Source of the DNA: Rhodanobacter sp.
Lineage (GTDB): Bacteria > Pseudomonadota > Gammaproteobacteria > Xanthomonadales > Rhodanobacteraceae
Reading direction: 5' to 3'
Assembly: GCA_031274955.1 (NCBI GenBank)
Contig: JAISPQ010000001.1
Location: 1-32,356, forward strand
Length of the DNA stretch: 32,356 nucleotides
Numbering within the stretch: the stretch's first letter is position 1; every line of letters starts with the position of its first letter. Positions 18,993-29,186 of this stretch are shown here, in pieces. The notes under the pieces were generated by a model. That model was not told the origin of the DNA. It saw only the letters and a program-made list of their open reading frames with translations, and searched no databases. The translations under genes were made by a program, and so were the position numbers.

Positions 18993-20408
18993 TCACGGCT
19001 CTCGTATCGGCGCCGCCGGCAGGTGATCGACGATCGCGGCGCCCAGTGCTTCGTAGTCGCCGTTGTAGTGATGGCCGCCGGGCAATTGCACGAGGCTCAG
19101 CCCGCGCCGCGGCGCCTTGAGGCAGAAGCTGTCGTCCTCGTCGATGCCGTGCACGCACAGCAACGGCGCCTTGCTCGCGGTCAGTTCGGGCATGAGCGGT
19201 AATGCCTCGTCGTGCCGGGTCGAGCCGAACCAGTCGCCGACGTGGATCTCGAATACCGCCGTATCGTCGGGCGAGATCATCACGCCACCGTCCACGCGCT
19301 GGCGCGCCGCGTCCGGCAGGCGATTGATCGCGACCGGTACCAGGCTCGCGCCGAACGAGTAGCCGATCAGCACGAAGCGCACGTCCGGATCGTCCTTGCC
19401 GTAATGCGCGATCACGCGTGTGATGGCGTCGGCGGTCGCTGCGGGCGTCTGCTTGTGCCAGAAGAACTTGAGCGTGGAAAAACCGATCACGCGGATGCCT
19501 TGCGCGGTCAGCGCATCGGCGACGCCGCGGTCCAGACCCGCCCAGCCGCCGTCGCCGGTGATGATGATCGCGACGCGCGGCGGTGCACCGGGTTTGCGTG
19601 CACCGGTCGGTGCGATATCGGTCAGCGGCAGATCGGCCACATCATCGGGCAAGGCGGCGACGGCATCCTCGCTGCGGCGCCAACGCGCATAGGCGGCGCC
19701 CAGTGCGGATGCCGAATCGCTGCTCGCGAACGTCGGCCACAACAGGCCGAACAGGTGCCACGCGCGCGCAAACAGGCCGCCCAGTTCGTTGATGCGCGCA
19801 TCGCTCGCGAACGGCAACGGCTGCCACAGCGCGGGCAGCTTTGCCACCGGCACGATACGGAAGTCGCCGGCGGCGGTCGCCGCAGTCACCGTGCCGGCGT
19901 CGGCATGGCAGAAGCTTTTGGGAAAGCGCAGCGTGGAATCCCAGCCGAGCGTGAGCGCGCCTTCGAACGTGCCGGCGGGCGCTTGCGCAAGCACCGCGTA
20001 GGCGAACGTTGCGCCGGCGCCGTCGCCGGCCAGCAGGGGATAGGTATAGGTTTCCAGCCCTTCGTGGCGTTCGATCCAGTGCGCGACTTCCTCGACATGC
20101 GCGGCCGGAAACGAACACTTATCCTTGATCGATTCCATGCGCTGGAGATACGCCGGCAGATCGATGCCGACGACAAAGGCGCCATTGCGTGCGAGCGCAT
20201 CGCTCAGCGCATCCTGACGCGGCGTCCAGCCGGTCGCGTCCGAGAACAGCAGCACCGTATGCGCGATCGCGCCGGCCGGCCGGCTTAAGTGCAAGGTTCC
20301 AAACAAGCCATAATCCAGCGTCTGCGCCTGTGCAGCGTTCAGGGCGAACGCACACACGGCCAGCAGGCACGCCAGCCGCACACGCCATCGGTGCGGGATG
20401 TTCATCAC
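18993..20408 (-). CDS. AcvB/VirJ family alpha/beta hydrolase (putative lysyl-PG hydrolase)
   Basis: Signal peptide MMNIPHRWRVRLACLLAVCAFALNAAQAQ; AcvB/VirJ-like blocks VAIIITGDGGWAGLDRGVADALTAQGIRVIGFSTLKFFWHKQTPAATADAITRVI and LIGYSFGASLVPVAINRLP. Confidence 0.85.
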   Translation of the reverse strand: MMNIPHRWRVRLACLLAVCAFALNAAQAQTLDYGLFGTLHLSRPAGAIAHTVLLFSDATGWTPRQDALSDALARNGAFVVGIDLPAYLQRMESIKDKCSFPAAHVEEVAHWIERHEGLETYTYPLLAGDGAGATFAYAVLAQAPAGTFEGALTLGWDSTLRFPKSFCHADAGTVTAATAAGDFRIVPVAKLPALWQPLPFASDARINELGGLFARAWHLFGLLWPTFASSDSASALGAAYARWRRSEDAVAALPDDVADLPLTDIAPTGARKPGAPPRVAIIITGDGGWAGLDRGVADALTAQGIRVIGFSTLKFFWHKQTPAATADAITRVIAHYGKDDPDVRFVLIGYSFGASLVPVAINRLPDAARQRVDGGVMISPDDTAVFEIHVGDWFGSTRHDEALPLMPELTASKAPLLCVHGIDEDDSFCLKAPRRGLSLVQLPGGHHYNGDYEALGAAIVDHLPAAPIREP

Positions 20409-21715
20409 GCGGCCGCCATCAGTGCTTGGATCTCATCGGCCTGCTTGGGGACATCGGCCGAGATGACTTCGGGATCGCCGCGGGTGACGATCACATCGTC
20501 CTCGATGCGGATGCCGATGCCGCGGAACCGGGCCGGCACGCTCTTCAGATCGGGCGCGATATACAGACCGGGCTCGACCGTGACCACCATGCCCGGTTCG
20601 AGCACGCGGAATTCGCCGTCGATGCGGTAGTCGCCGACATCGTGCACGTCCAGGCCGAGCCAATGGCCGGTCTTGTGCGCGTAGAACGTGCGGTAGGTGT
20701 GCTCGCGCAGGTTTTTTTCCAAACCGCCGGACAACAGACCAAGCTCGATGAGGCCACGCGTGAGCGTGCGCACGGCGGCTTCGTGATACGCATCGAACGG
20801 CCTGCCGGCGCGTACCTCATCGATCGCCGCCAACTGCGCGGCCAGCACGATGTCGTACAGCGCACGCTGCGCGGGTGAGTAGCGTCCGTTGAGCGGAAAC
20901 GTGCGCGTGATATCGGAGGCATAGCACTGGTATTCCGCACCGGCGTCGATGAGCAGCAGATCGCCGTCGCGCAACACCGCATCGTTCGCGCGGTAATGCA
21001 GCACGCAGCCGTTGCTGCCGCCGGCGACGATCGGTTCGTAGCTCGGCACGGCGCCGTGCTTGCGAAACGTGTGCAGCAGTTCGGCCTCGACTTCGTGCTC
21101 GTTCATGCCCGGCCGCGCGGCCCGCATCGCACGCCGATGCGCTTGCGCGGCGATCTTCGCGGACTTGCGCATCAGGCGCAGTTCGCCGCGCGATTTGTAC
21201 AGGCGCAGATCGTGCAGCAGATGCGCAAGCGCGACGAACTCGTGCGGCGGCTTTGCGCCCGTGCGTATCTGCGCGCGTACGCGATTGACCCAGCCGATGA
21301 GTTTGAGGTCGAACTCGGTATCGCGGCCGAAGTGGTAGTAGACGCGCGCGCGCCCTTCGATCAGGCCGGGCAGGATGTCGTCGATGTCGTCGATCGGAAA
21401 CGCATCGTCCATGCCCAGCGCGTCAACCGCATCCGCCGTGCCCATGCGCCGCCCATCCCAGCGTTCGCGCTCGGGGTCGCGCTCGCGGCAGAACAGGATC
21501 GCCTCGCTCGGCTGGCGGCCCGGAACGAGCGCAAGCACGGCATCGGTTTCGGCGAAACCGGTCAGGTAGTGAAAATCGCTATCCTGGCGATACGGATAGT
21601 GGGCGTCGTTGTTGCGCACGCGTTCCGGCGCGGCGGCGACGATCACGATGGCGTCAGTGCCGGCCATGCGCATCAATTGACGGCGGCGGCGCGCGTATTC
21701 CTTGGGTTCGATCAT
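20405..21715 (-). CDS. pepP: Xaa-Pro aminopeptidase PepP
   Basis: MIEPKEYARRRRQLMRMAGTDAIVIVAAAPERVRNNDAHYPYRQDSDFHYLTGFAETDAVLALVPGR; M24 metal-binding motifs (LLIDAGAEYQCYASDITRTFP, HKTGHWLGLDVHDVG). The track's longer N-terminus to 22090 is unlikely. Confidence 0.95.
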   Translation of the reverse strand: MIEPKEYARRRRQLMRMAGTDAIVIVAAAPERVRNNDAHYPYRQDSDFHYLTGFAETDAVLALVPGRQPSEAILFCRERDPERERWDGRRMGTADAVDALGMDDAFPIDDIDDILPGLIEGRARVYYHFGRDTEFDLKLIGWVNRVRAQIRTGAKPPHEFVALAHLLHDLRLYKSRGELRLMRKSAKIAAQAHRRAMRAARPGMNEHEVEAELLHTFRKHGAVPSYEPIVAGGSNGCVLHYRANDAVLRDGDLLLIDAGAEYQCYASDITRTFPLNGRYSPAQRALYDIVLAAQLAAIDEVRAGRPFDAYHEAAVRTLTRGLIELGLLSGGLEKNLREHTYRTFYAHKTGHWLGLDVHDVGDYRIDGEFRVLEPGMVVTVEPGLYIAPDLKSVPARFRGIGIRIEDDVIVTRGDPEVISADVPKQADEIQALMAAA

Positions 21716-21769
21716 GCAGGCACAGGAGCGGATGACAGCACACCGGGTGCCGGTGCTATAGTTTCGCGC

Positions 21770-21988
21770 ATGTCTTCCAATGAGCAAAACCTGCAAGCCC
21801 TCGGGGACGGGCTCGACCGCCTGCTCGAATTGTGCCGCACGCTGCAGGAAGAAAACCGCAGCCTGCGCCACAGCCAGGAAAAGCTCGCCAATGAACGCGC
21901 GCAGTTGCTCTCGCACAACGAATTGGCGCGTTCGCGCGTGGAAGCGATGATCATGCGCCTGAAATCGCTGGAGCAGAATCATGGATGA
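21770..21988 (+). CDS. TIGR02449-type small coiled-coil protein (ZapB-like)
   Basis: MSSNEQNLQALGDGLDRLLELCRTLQEENRSLRHSQEKLANERAQLLSHNELARSRVEAMIMRLKSLEQNHG; adjacent to zapA. Confidence 0.8.
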   Translation: MSSNEQNLQALGDGLDRLLELCRTLQEENRSLRHSQEKLANERAQLLSHNELARSRVEAMIMRLKSLEQNHG

Positions 21989-22316
21989 GCGCAGCGCGCA
22001 GAAGGGCGCCACGATGAGCGCCGGCGAACCGGTCAAGGTCAGTATTCTCGATCGCGATTTTTTCGTGGCATGCACGCCCCAGGAGCGCACCGGCCTGATC
22101 GACGCGGCGCATTACCTGGATACGAAAATGCGCGAGATGCGCAGCAATGTACGTGCCGCCGCGATCGACCGCGTGGCGATTCTTGCCGCGTTGAACATCG
22201 CGCACGAATTGCTCGCCGAGCGCCGCCGCACGACCGATGAATCTTCGCGTCTGGCGGAGCGGTTGCAAACGATCAATGCCAAGCTTGAACGGGCGTTCGC
22301 AACATCACTACAATGA
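21981..22316 (+). CDS. zapA: Cell division protein ZapA
   Basis: VKVSILDRDFFVACTPQERTGLIDAAHYLDTKMREMRSN...VAILAALNIAHELL; alternative start at 22014. Confidence 0.93.
   Translation: MDERSAQKGATMSAGEPVKVSILDRDFFVACTPQERTGLIDAAHYLDTKMREMRSNVRAAAIDRVAILAALNIAHELLAERRRTTDESSRLAERLQTINAKLERAFATSLQ
22285..22314 (+). promoter_or_regulatory. Candidate sigma70 promoter for 6S RNA inside the end of zapA
   Basis: TTGAAC (22285-22290) - 18 nt - TACAAT (22309-22314). The last T of the -10 is the first base of the zapA TGA; predicted start about 22321, where the 6S terminal stem begins. Confidence 0.6.
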
Positions 22317-22320
22317 GCGC

Positions 22321-22513
22321 GGATGTCCTCTGCGGTGCCCGGCAGCGTATTCTTACATATTGCCTTGTTCCTATAGACGACCCCGGGACGACGAAACGCT
22401 CGCCTGTGTGCATGTCCACTCTTTTAGTGGAAAGCCTTCGGTAGTGTCAGTCCTCCCACCTGATCCCAAAGGATCAAGGTCGTTTGATACGCACCGACAT
22501 GGCGGAGGGCATC
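22321..22513 (+). ncRNA. ssrS: 6S RNA
   Basis: Position between zapA and fau; closing stem GATGTCCTCTGC (22322-22333) / GCGGAGGGCATC (22502-22513) with G-U pairs; T-rich tail ATCTTTATTCTTTTTC. Confidence 0.85.
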
Positions 22514-22540
22514 TTTATTCTTTTTCTGGCCGCGTACGGC

Positions 22541-23188
22541 ATGAGCGATTCGCGCGCATTCACTCCCCCCGCCGCCACGAGCCTTGCCGCACGCGATCTG
22601 TTACGCAAGGTCTTGCGCGAACGCCGCGCGGCGCTGTCCGCGCCGCAGCGCGCCGCCGCCGCGCAGGCGCTGGTCGCGCAACTCGAATGCATTCCCGAAT
22701 GCCTGACCGATCGCCGCATCGCCGGTTATTGGGCCGTGCGCGGAGAGTTGCCACTGGCCGCGCTACTGTCCGGCCTGCGTGCACGTGACCAGTTCTGGCA
22801 TCTGCCGGTCGTCGACGCTGCACGCAAAATGCTGCGCTTCGCCGCATGGCGGCTCGGCATGCCGATTACGACGAACCGCTTTGGCATTCCCGAACCGCAG
22901 GTCGATGCCGCGCAACAGCTCGCGCCGGATCAGATCGATGTCGTGCTGCTGCCCTTGCTTGGTTTTGATCGCCGCGGAAACCGCCTGGGTTCCGGGGGCG
23001 GTTATTACGACCGCACGTTCGCGTTTCTGCGCGATCGCGACGATGTCGCCAAGCCGCTGCTGGTCGGTGTCGGTTATGCGTTGCAGGAGATCGAAGCGCT
23101 CGATGCGCAGCCCTGGGATGTGCGCCTGGACTATATCGCCACCGAGCGCGAGTTGATTGACCTCACGCCGCCGCATGGAACGACCTGA
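22541..23188 (+). CDS. fau: 5-formyltetrahydrofolate cyclo-ligase
   Basis: DLLRKVLRERRAALSAPQRAAAAQAL ... DVVLLPLLGFDRRGNRLGSGGGYYDRTFAFLR signature; directly downstream of 6S RNA. Confidence 0.93.
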   Translation: MSDSRAFTPPAATSLAARDLLRKVLRERRAALSAPQRAAAAQALVAQLECIPECLTDRRIAGYWAVRGELPLAALLSGLRARDQFWHLPVVDAARKMLRFAAWRLGMPITTNRFGIPEPQVDAAQQLAPDQIDVVLLPLLGFDRRGNRLGSGGGYYDRTFAFLRDRDDVAKPLLVGVGYALQEIEALDAQPWDVRLDYIATERELIDLTPPHGTT

Positions 23189-23203
23189 GTCTACAATCCC
23201 ACC

Positions 23204-23659
23204 ATGCGTCACTGGCTGATGAAATCCGAACCGGATGTATTTTCGATCGACGATCTGGCACGTGTGCACATCGAGCCGTGGACCGGCGTGCGCAATCATC
23301 AGGCACGCAATTTCATGCGCGACGGCATGCAGCTCGGCGACGGCGTGCTGTTCTATCACTCCCGTTGCGCGCAGCCGGGCGTGGTCGGCATCGCGCAGGT
23401 CGCCAGCGCGGCGTATCCGGATCCGACCCAGTTCGATCCCCACAGCGACTATTTCGATGCGACGAGCAAGCGCGAGCAGCCGCGCTGGATGCTGGTCGAT
23501 GTACGCTTCCAGCGTAAGCTCACGCGTATCATCACGCTGACCGAACTGAAACAACACGCGGGACTTGCGGATTTCGCCCTGCTCCGCCGCGGCAACCGGT
23601 TGTCCGTGCTGCCGGTGACAAAGACACAGTGGGATGGCATTCTTTCGCTCGAGTGCTAA
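23204..23659 (+). CDS. EVE domain-containing protein
   Basis: MRHWLMKSEPDVFSIDDLARVHIEPWTGVRNHQARNFMRDGMQLGDGVLFYHSRCAQPGVVGIAQV: classic EVE start and aromatic-cage region. Confidence 0.93.
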   Translation: MRHWLMKSEPDVFSIDDLARVHIEPWTGVRNHQARNFMRDGMQLGDGVLFYHSRCAQPGVVGIAQVASAAYPDPTQFDPHSDYFDATSKREQPRWMLVDVRFQRKLTRIITLTELKQHAGLADFALLRRGNRLSVLPVTKTQWDGILSLEC

Positions 23660-23719
23660 GCGCCTGTCCAAGGCGCGCGGGTATCCGATATGTTCACCTT
23701 TCACTCAAGGAAAATCGCC

Positions 23720-24364
23720 ATGAGCCAAGACGAACAAAAACGCAGTGCCGGACGCGCCGCGATGCGCTACGTGGAGGACGGCATGATCGTCGGCGTAGGC
23801 ACCGGCTCGACCGTTGCGCATTTCATCGATGCGCTCGCCGAACGCAAACATTGCATCGAAGGCGCGGTATCCAGCTCCGAACAATCCACGCGCCTGTTGA
23901 AGGAGCGCGATATTCCGGTGCTCGATCTCAATGCGGCCGGCGAGCTTGCGCTGTACGTCGACGGCGCCGACGAATGCGACGATCGCAAATACCTGATCAA
24001 AGGCGGCGGCGGCGCGTTGACGCGCGAGAAGATCATCGCGGCGGCCTCGAAGACATTCCTCTGCATCATCGATCCGGCCAAGCGCGTCAGCACCTTGGGC
24101 CGTTTTCCGTTGCCGATCGAAGTGATTCCGATGGCGCGCAGCCAGGTGGCGCGAGCGATCGTGAAGATCGGCGGCCAACCGGTCTGGCGCGACGGCGTGG
24201 TTACCGATAACGGCAACTGGATACTCGACGTACACGGCCTGCGCATTGCCGATCCGGTCGGGCTGGAACGCGATCTCAATCAGATCGCCGGCGTCGTCAC
24301 CGTTGGTCTGTTCGCGCAGCGGCCGGCCGATATCGTGCTGATCGGCGAGCAGGTCATGCCTTGA
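23720..24364 (+). CDS. rpiA: Ribose-5-phosphate isomerase A
   Basis: [50 protein letters not shown]. Confidence 0.96.
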   Translation: MSQDEQKRSAGRAAMRYVEDGMIVGVGTGSTVAHFIDALAERKHCIEGAVSSSEQSTRLLKERDIPVLDLNAAGELALYVDGADECDDRKYLIKGGGGALTREKIIAAASKTFLCIIDPAKRVSTLGRFPLPIEVIPMARSQVARAIVKIGGQPVWRDGVVTDNGNWILDVHGLRIADPVGLERDLNQIAGVVTVGLFAQRPADIVLIGEQVMP

Positions 24365-24393
24365 GCGATCGCCCGGAACGCGGACGCGCGCCA

Positions 24394-26547
24394 TCACTTC
24401 AGATGCCGGTTCATCCACTGGACCCAACGGCGGTACACATCGGTGGTGCGCACGATATCGCGCGGGAAATGCGCATCCACCGGGTACGCGTAGAACTCCA
24501 CCGGCACGCCGGCATCGCGCAGCGCGTGATACCACGCATAACTATTGACCAGTGGCACATTGGCATCGCCGACATCGCCCAGGATCAGCGTCGGCGCGGT
24601 CACCGCGTGCGCATACAGGATCGGCGACTGCTCGCGCCATAGATCGCGGTATTTCGCATCCGTGGGCGGACCGCCGAATAAATACACATCGCCCTGCTGG
24701 TAATAGGAAAGGGTGTAGTCGAACATCCAATCGGTGAGCGCCGCGCCGGCGACCGCGGCCTTCCATACCGGGTAGTGGCCGCTGAGCCACGCCGTCATGT
24801 AGCCGCCATACGACCAGCCGCTGACGCCGATGCGCGATTCATCGACGATGCCACGCTTTTCGAGCGCGGTGAGGCCAGCCATCACATCCTTGCCCGGGCC
24901 ATCGCCGGCATCCTGAAAGATCGCGTGCTGATACGCATCGCCCAGATTCGTGCTGCCGCGATAGTTCGGCTGCAACACCAGAAAACCCTGCGCGGCCAAC
25001 AGTTGCGGCAACGGCGAAAACATCCGCGTGGACGTCGCCGTCGGCCCGCCATGGATGAGCACCACCAGCGGATATTTCTGTCCTTGCATGCAGTGCCCCG
25101 AGTCGGAAACTCGCATCAATTCTTGCTCGGCCTGCGTCGGCGATCCTGCGTTGCCCGTCGTCGCCCTGGTACCCGCCATGACGTCTCCTGGCATCTTGTC
25201 GGGCGAACGCATCCCTTCGCGATTTATTGCGCCCATTTCCGACTCAGGACAATAGCCGACCGGGTAGGTCAATACGCCGTCTTCCCGGAACCCATTCGGG
25301 CCATCCCACTCGAACGATTCCGAGCGTGCAAGGGACATCTGCTCGGCGAACGCATTCACATCGGTCAGGCGGCGCGGCTTGGCGCCGGTCGAGCTCATCA
25401 CGAACACCTCGCTGGGATGCGTGGCGGTGCTGCCGACGAACGCGATGGCGCCATTCTTGGCAACGGACAATCCCGATCCGACCTGCACCTCGCCCAGATC
25501 GAGCTTCTTGGCCGTGCCGGACAGCGGCTGCTCCCACAACACCGCATCCGTGCCGACATAGCCCGAAAGCAGCAGTGCCTTGCCGTTGGGCAACCAGGCG
25601 TAATCCCTGATATGCCGCGCCAGCGCCCGTGTTGCATCGCGCGTCGCGCCATTTGCCAGTACATACACGGCACTGCCGTTGTTCTGATCGCCGTTGCGCG
25701 GTCTTGCGAACGCCAGCGTTGCGCCTTCCGGCGCAAACCGCGGATTGGATGCGCCTTGTTCCGTCAGCTCGGGCAGCTTGCCCAACTCGTAGGACTCGTT
25801 GCCATCCACACTCACGCGCACGATGACGCAGCGGAACGATGGCCCCCAATACGGTCCCGGAAAACGTGTAACTGCGATGCTGCGTCCGTCGCGACTCCAG
25901 CTCAGCACCGGCGGACTATCCTGTTCATCGGTCTGCACACTGTACGCGCCCTGCGTGAGGCGTTCCTCCACACCCCCTGCGCTGGGCACGAGCCACACAT
26001 GCGAAGGCGTCAGCGCGGCGCGCGTGAGGAAGTGGTTGTCGGTGACCTGGAACGCATCGTTGTGCGTCTTGATCTCTTTCTCGTTGACCGGATCGTCCGC
26101 CGTCGCATAGGCGATCTGCTTGCCGTCCGGGCTCCATGCGTAGGCATCGATGCCGCGTTTGGCCTGGGTGAGTCGCAGCGCATCCCCGCCATCCATCGGC
26201 ATCACGTAAACCTGCGGTTCCCTGGTTTCATCGTCGCGTGCGAGAAACGCGAGCCGTGTGCCGTCCGGCGACCAGCGCACCTGCGCAATTCCGGAACGCT
26301 TCCAGGTCAGGCTGCGCCGCGCACCGCTGGCGACATCGATCAGATCGATCTCCTGCCGGCTCTTGTCCTCCTTCCAATCCGGCGTGGATACCACCACCGC
26401 AATCTTCTTGCCGTCCGGAGAAATTTTCGGCTCGCGCAAACCGACGATTTTTTGCAGATCCTCGAGTTGGAACGGCAACGGCGTACCTGCGCGCGAAAAC
26501 AACGGCCACACAAAAGCCACGCAGAGGGCGACGAGGACGTGTTTCAT
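24394..26547 (-). CDS. S9 family peptidase (prolyl oligopeptidase/acylaminoacyl-peptidase-like), exported
   Basis: Signal peptide MKHVLVALCVAFVWPLFSRAG; WD40-like beta-propeller; catalytic GVSGWSYGGYMTAWL and C-terminal DAHFPR. Confidence 0.93.
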   Translation of the reverse strand: MKHVLVALCVAFVWPLFSRAGTPLPFQLEDLQKIVGLREPKISPDGKKIAVVVSTPDWKEDKSRQEIDLIDVASGARRSLTWKRSGIAQVRWSPDGTRLAFLARDDETREPQVYVMPMDGGDALRLTQAKRGIDAYAWSPDGKQIAYATADDPVNEKEIKTHNDAFQVTDNHFLTRAALTPSHVWLVPSAGGVEERLTQGAYSVQTDEQDSPPVLSWSRDGRSIAVTRFPGPYWGPSFRCVIVRVSVDGNESYELGKLPELTEQGASNPRFAPEGATLAFARPRNGDQNNGSAVYVLANGATRDATRALARHIRDYAWLPNGKALLLSGYVGTDAVLWEQPLSGTAKKLDLGEVQVGSGLSVAKNGAIAFVGSTATHPSEVFVMSSTGAKPRRLTDVNAFAEQMSLARSESFEWDGPNGFREDGVLTYPVGYCPESEMGAINREGMRSPDKMPGDVMAGTRATTGNAGSPTQAEQELMRVSDSGHCMQGQKYPLVVLIHGGPTATSTRMFSPLPQLLAAQGFLVLQPNYRGSTNLGDAYQHAIFQDAGDGPGKDVMAGLTALEKRGIVDESRIGVSGWSYGGYMTAWLSGHYPVWKAAVAGAALTDWMFDYTLSYYQQGDVYLFGGPPTDAKYRDLWREQSPILYAHAVTAPTLILGDVGDANVPLVNSYAWYHALRDAGVPVEFYAYPVDAHFPRDIVRTTDVYRRWVQWMNRHLK

Positions 26548-26625
26548 GGGACTGCCTTTGAAAGTAACAGGGTTGCACGCGGGTGAGGCATGCGCGCGGC
26601 GGGTGAGAGGAAGTCGCGTGGCCCT

Positions 26626-26753
26626 CCATCCAGGGAGCTATTGCCGTTCGACATTCATGCCTCACCCGTATGCGGCCCGACGGCCGCATACGACCTCTCC
26701 CCCGCCCTCCCCCGCAAAGCGGAAGAGCAACGGCGCGGGCTTGGCAGGAGATT

Positions 26754-26765
<12 letters not shown>
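26626..26765. repeat. Composite intergenic repeat, copy 1
   Basis: Module B (26626-26692) in the same orientation as copy 2; module A (26707-26765) inverted relative to copy 2. Confidence 0.65.
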
Positions 26766-27776
<1,011 letters not shown>

Positions 27777-27880
27777 CGGGCTTCTCCATGTTTCCAAATG
27801 GGGCAGCGTAGATCATTTGACCGCGTGCTGGTTGTGTGCACAGGATTCGATGGCGTAAATACACAGAAGGTCAGAGGGAA

Positions 27881-28351
27881 ATGTCGATGATGCGCCGAAC
27901 GTGGCACACCGAAGATTTCGATGCGATGGGCTGGCACGACGTGCACGTACACGGCCTCAAACTCGAAAATTTCAGCGTCGAGGAAGGCTCCTGCGACCTC
28001 GTGCTGGATATCGACTATCTGCTGCAATGGGATACCTGTGACGATGGCATGTTCCGCTTTACCGTATGCCGTGCCGAACTGCGGTTTCATCAGGTCCGTA
28101 ACCTGAAACTGGCGCTCGACTATGCCAGTACGTCGGCAGGTATGTGCCCCTTCTCGATACACGGCATCCAACGCGAGACCTTGCGTTACATAAACGGCGC
28201 GACGTCATGGCGCTGGCAAATCACCATCAATTGGCCGCTCGGCTCGCTGCAATTGGACGCGCCTGGATTTACCCAGACACTGATGGGAGAACCGGTTGTG
28301 CAACAGAGCCGCCAGTGGCTTTCATCGGCGCAACGCACCGGTACATTTTGA
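27881..28351 (+). CDS. Conserved-looking protein of unknown function
   Basis: 156-aa ORF, AGAGGGA upstream; MSMMRRTWHTEDFDAMGWHDVHVHGLKLENFSVEEGSCDLVLDIDYLLQWDTCDDGMFRFTV... No family named with confidence. Confidence 0.75.
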   Translation: MSMMRRTWHTEDFDAMGWHDVHVHGLKLENFSVEEGSCDLVLDIDYLLQWDTCDDGMFRFTVCRAELRFHQVRNLKLALDYASTSAGMCPFSIHGIQRETLRYINGATSWRWQITINWPLGSLQLDAPGFTQTLMGEPVVQQSRQWLSSAQRTGTF

Positions 28352-28406
28352 CGTTTGTCCGACCGGCTGGGGTTTCGCGTCGGCTTGTGCTGAAATGACC
28401 CATGAC

Positions 28407-29186
28407 ATGAGCATGAAAATCGCCAGTTGGAACGTCAACTCCCTCAACGTGCGCCTGCCCCATGTCGAGCGCTGGTGCGTGGCGGCGCGGCCGGATGTGC
28501 TGGCCTTGCAGGAAACCAAGCTCGAAGATGCCAAGTTCCCGCGCGAGGCGCTCGAAGCGTTCGGCTATCACTGCGCGTTTTCCGGGCAGAAAACCTACAA
28601 CGGTGTGGCGATCCTGTCGCGCCTGCCGGTCACCGATGTGCTGACCGACATCCCCGGTCTGGACGATCCGCAGCGTCGCGTGCTGGCGGCGACGCTCGGC
28701 GATGTGCGCGTGGTGAATCTCTACGTGGTCAACGGGCAGAGCGTCGGCAGCGAGAAGTTCGAATACAAGCTGCGCTGGCTGTCGAAGGTGGCGCTGTTTC
28801 TCGCCGAGGAAATCCGGCGTCATCCACGGATGATCGTGTTGGGCGATTTCAACATCGCGCCGGACGATCGCGACGTGTACGACCCGGCCGCATGGCGCGA
28901 GCAGATCCTGTGCTCGACGCCGGAGCGCGAGGCATTGGCACGCCTGCTCGATCTTGGCTTTTCCGACAGTTTCCGGCTGTTCAACACCGATGCGGGACAC
29001 TACAGTTGGTGGGACTATCGCCAAGCCGCATTCCGGCGCAATCTGGGCTTGCGCATCGACCTGATCCTCGTCGGCGCTGCCTTGCGCGCACATTGCCGCG
29101 CGGCGGGGATCGACCGCGAGCCGCGCACCTGGGAGCGCGCCTCGGACCACACGCCCGTAACACTGGAACTCGACGATGGCCGCTGA
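28407..29186 (+). CDS. xth: Exodeoxyribonuclease III
   Basis: MKIASWNVNSLNVRLPHVERW, LQETKLED, GDFNIAPDDRDVYDP, RIDLILVG, ASDHTPVTLEL. Start could be 28395, 28407 or 28413. Confidence 0.95.
   Translation: MSMKIASWNVNSLNVRLPHVERWCVAARPDVLALQETKLEDAKFPREALEAFGYHCAFSGQKTYNGVAILSRLPVTDVLTDIPGLDDPQRRVLAATLGDVRVVNLYVVNGQSVGSEKFEYKLRWLSKVALFLAEEIRRHPRMIVLGDFNIAPDDRDVYDPAAWREQILCSTPEREALARLLDLGFSDSFRLFNTDAGHYSWWDYRQAAFRRNLGLRIDLILVGAALRAHCRAAGIDREPRTWERASDHTPVTLELDDGR

Noticed and set aside
20405-22090. PepP with the extra 125-aa N-terminus in the ORF track
   Set aside because: The extension is antisense to TIGR02449/zapA; conserved PepP sequence starts at MIEPKEYARRRRQL (21715).
24775-26586. 603-aa plus-strand ORF antisense to the S9 peptidase
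   Set aside because: Shadow ORF; the minus strand has a full S9 peptidase with signal peptide and catalytic motifs.
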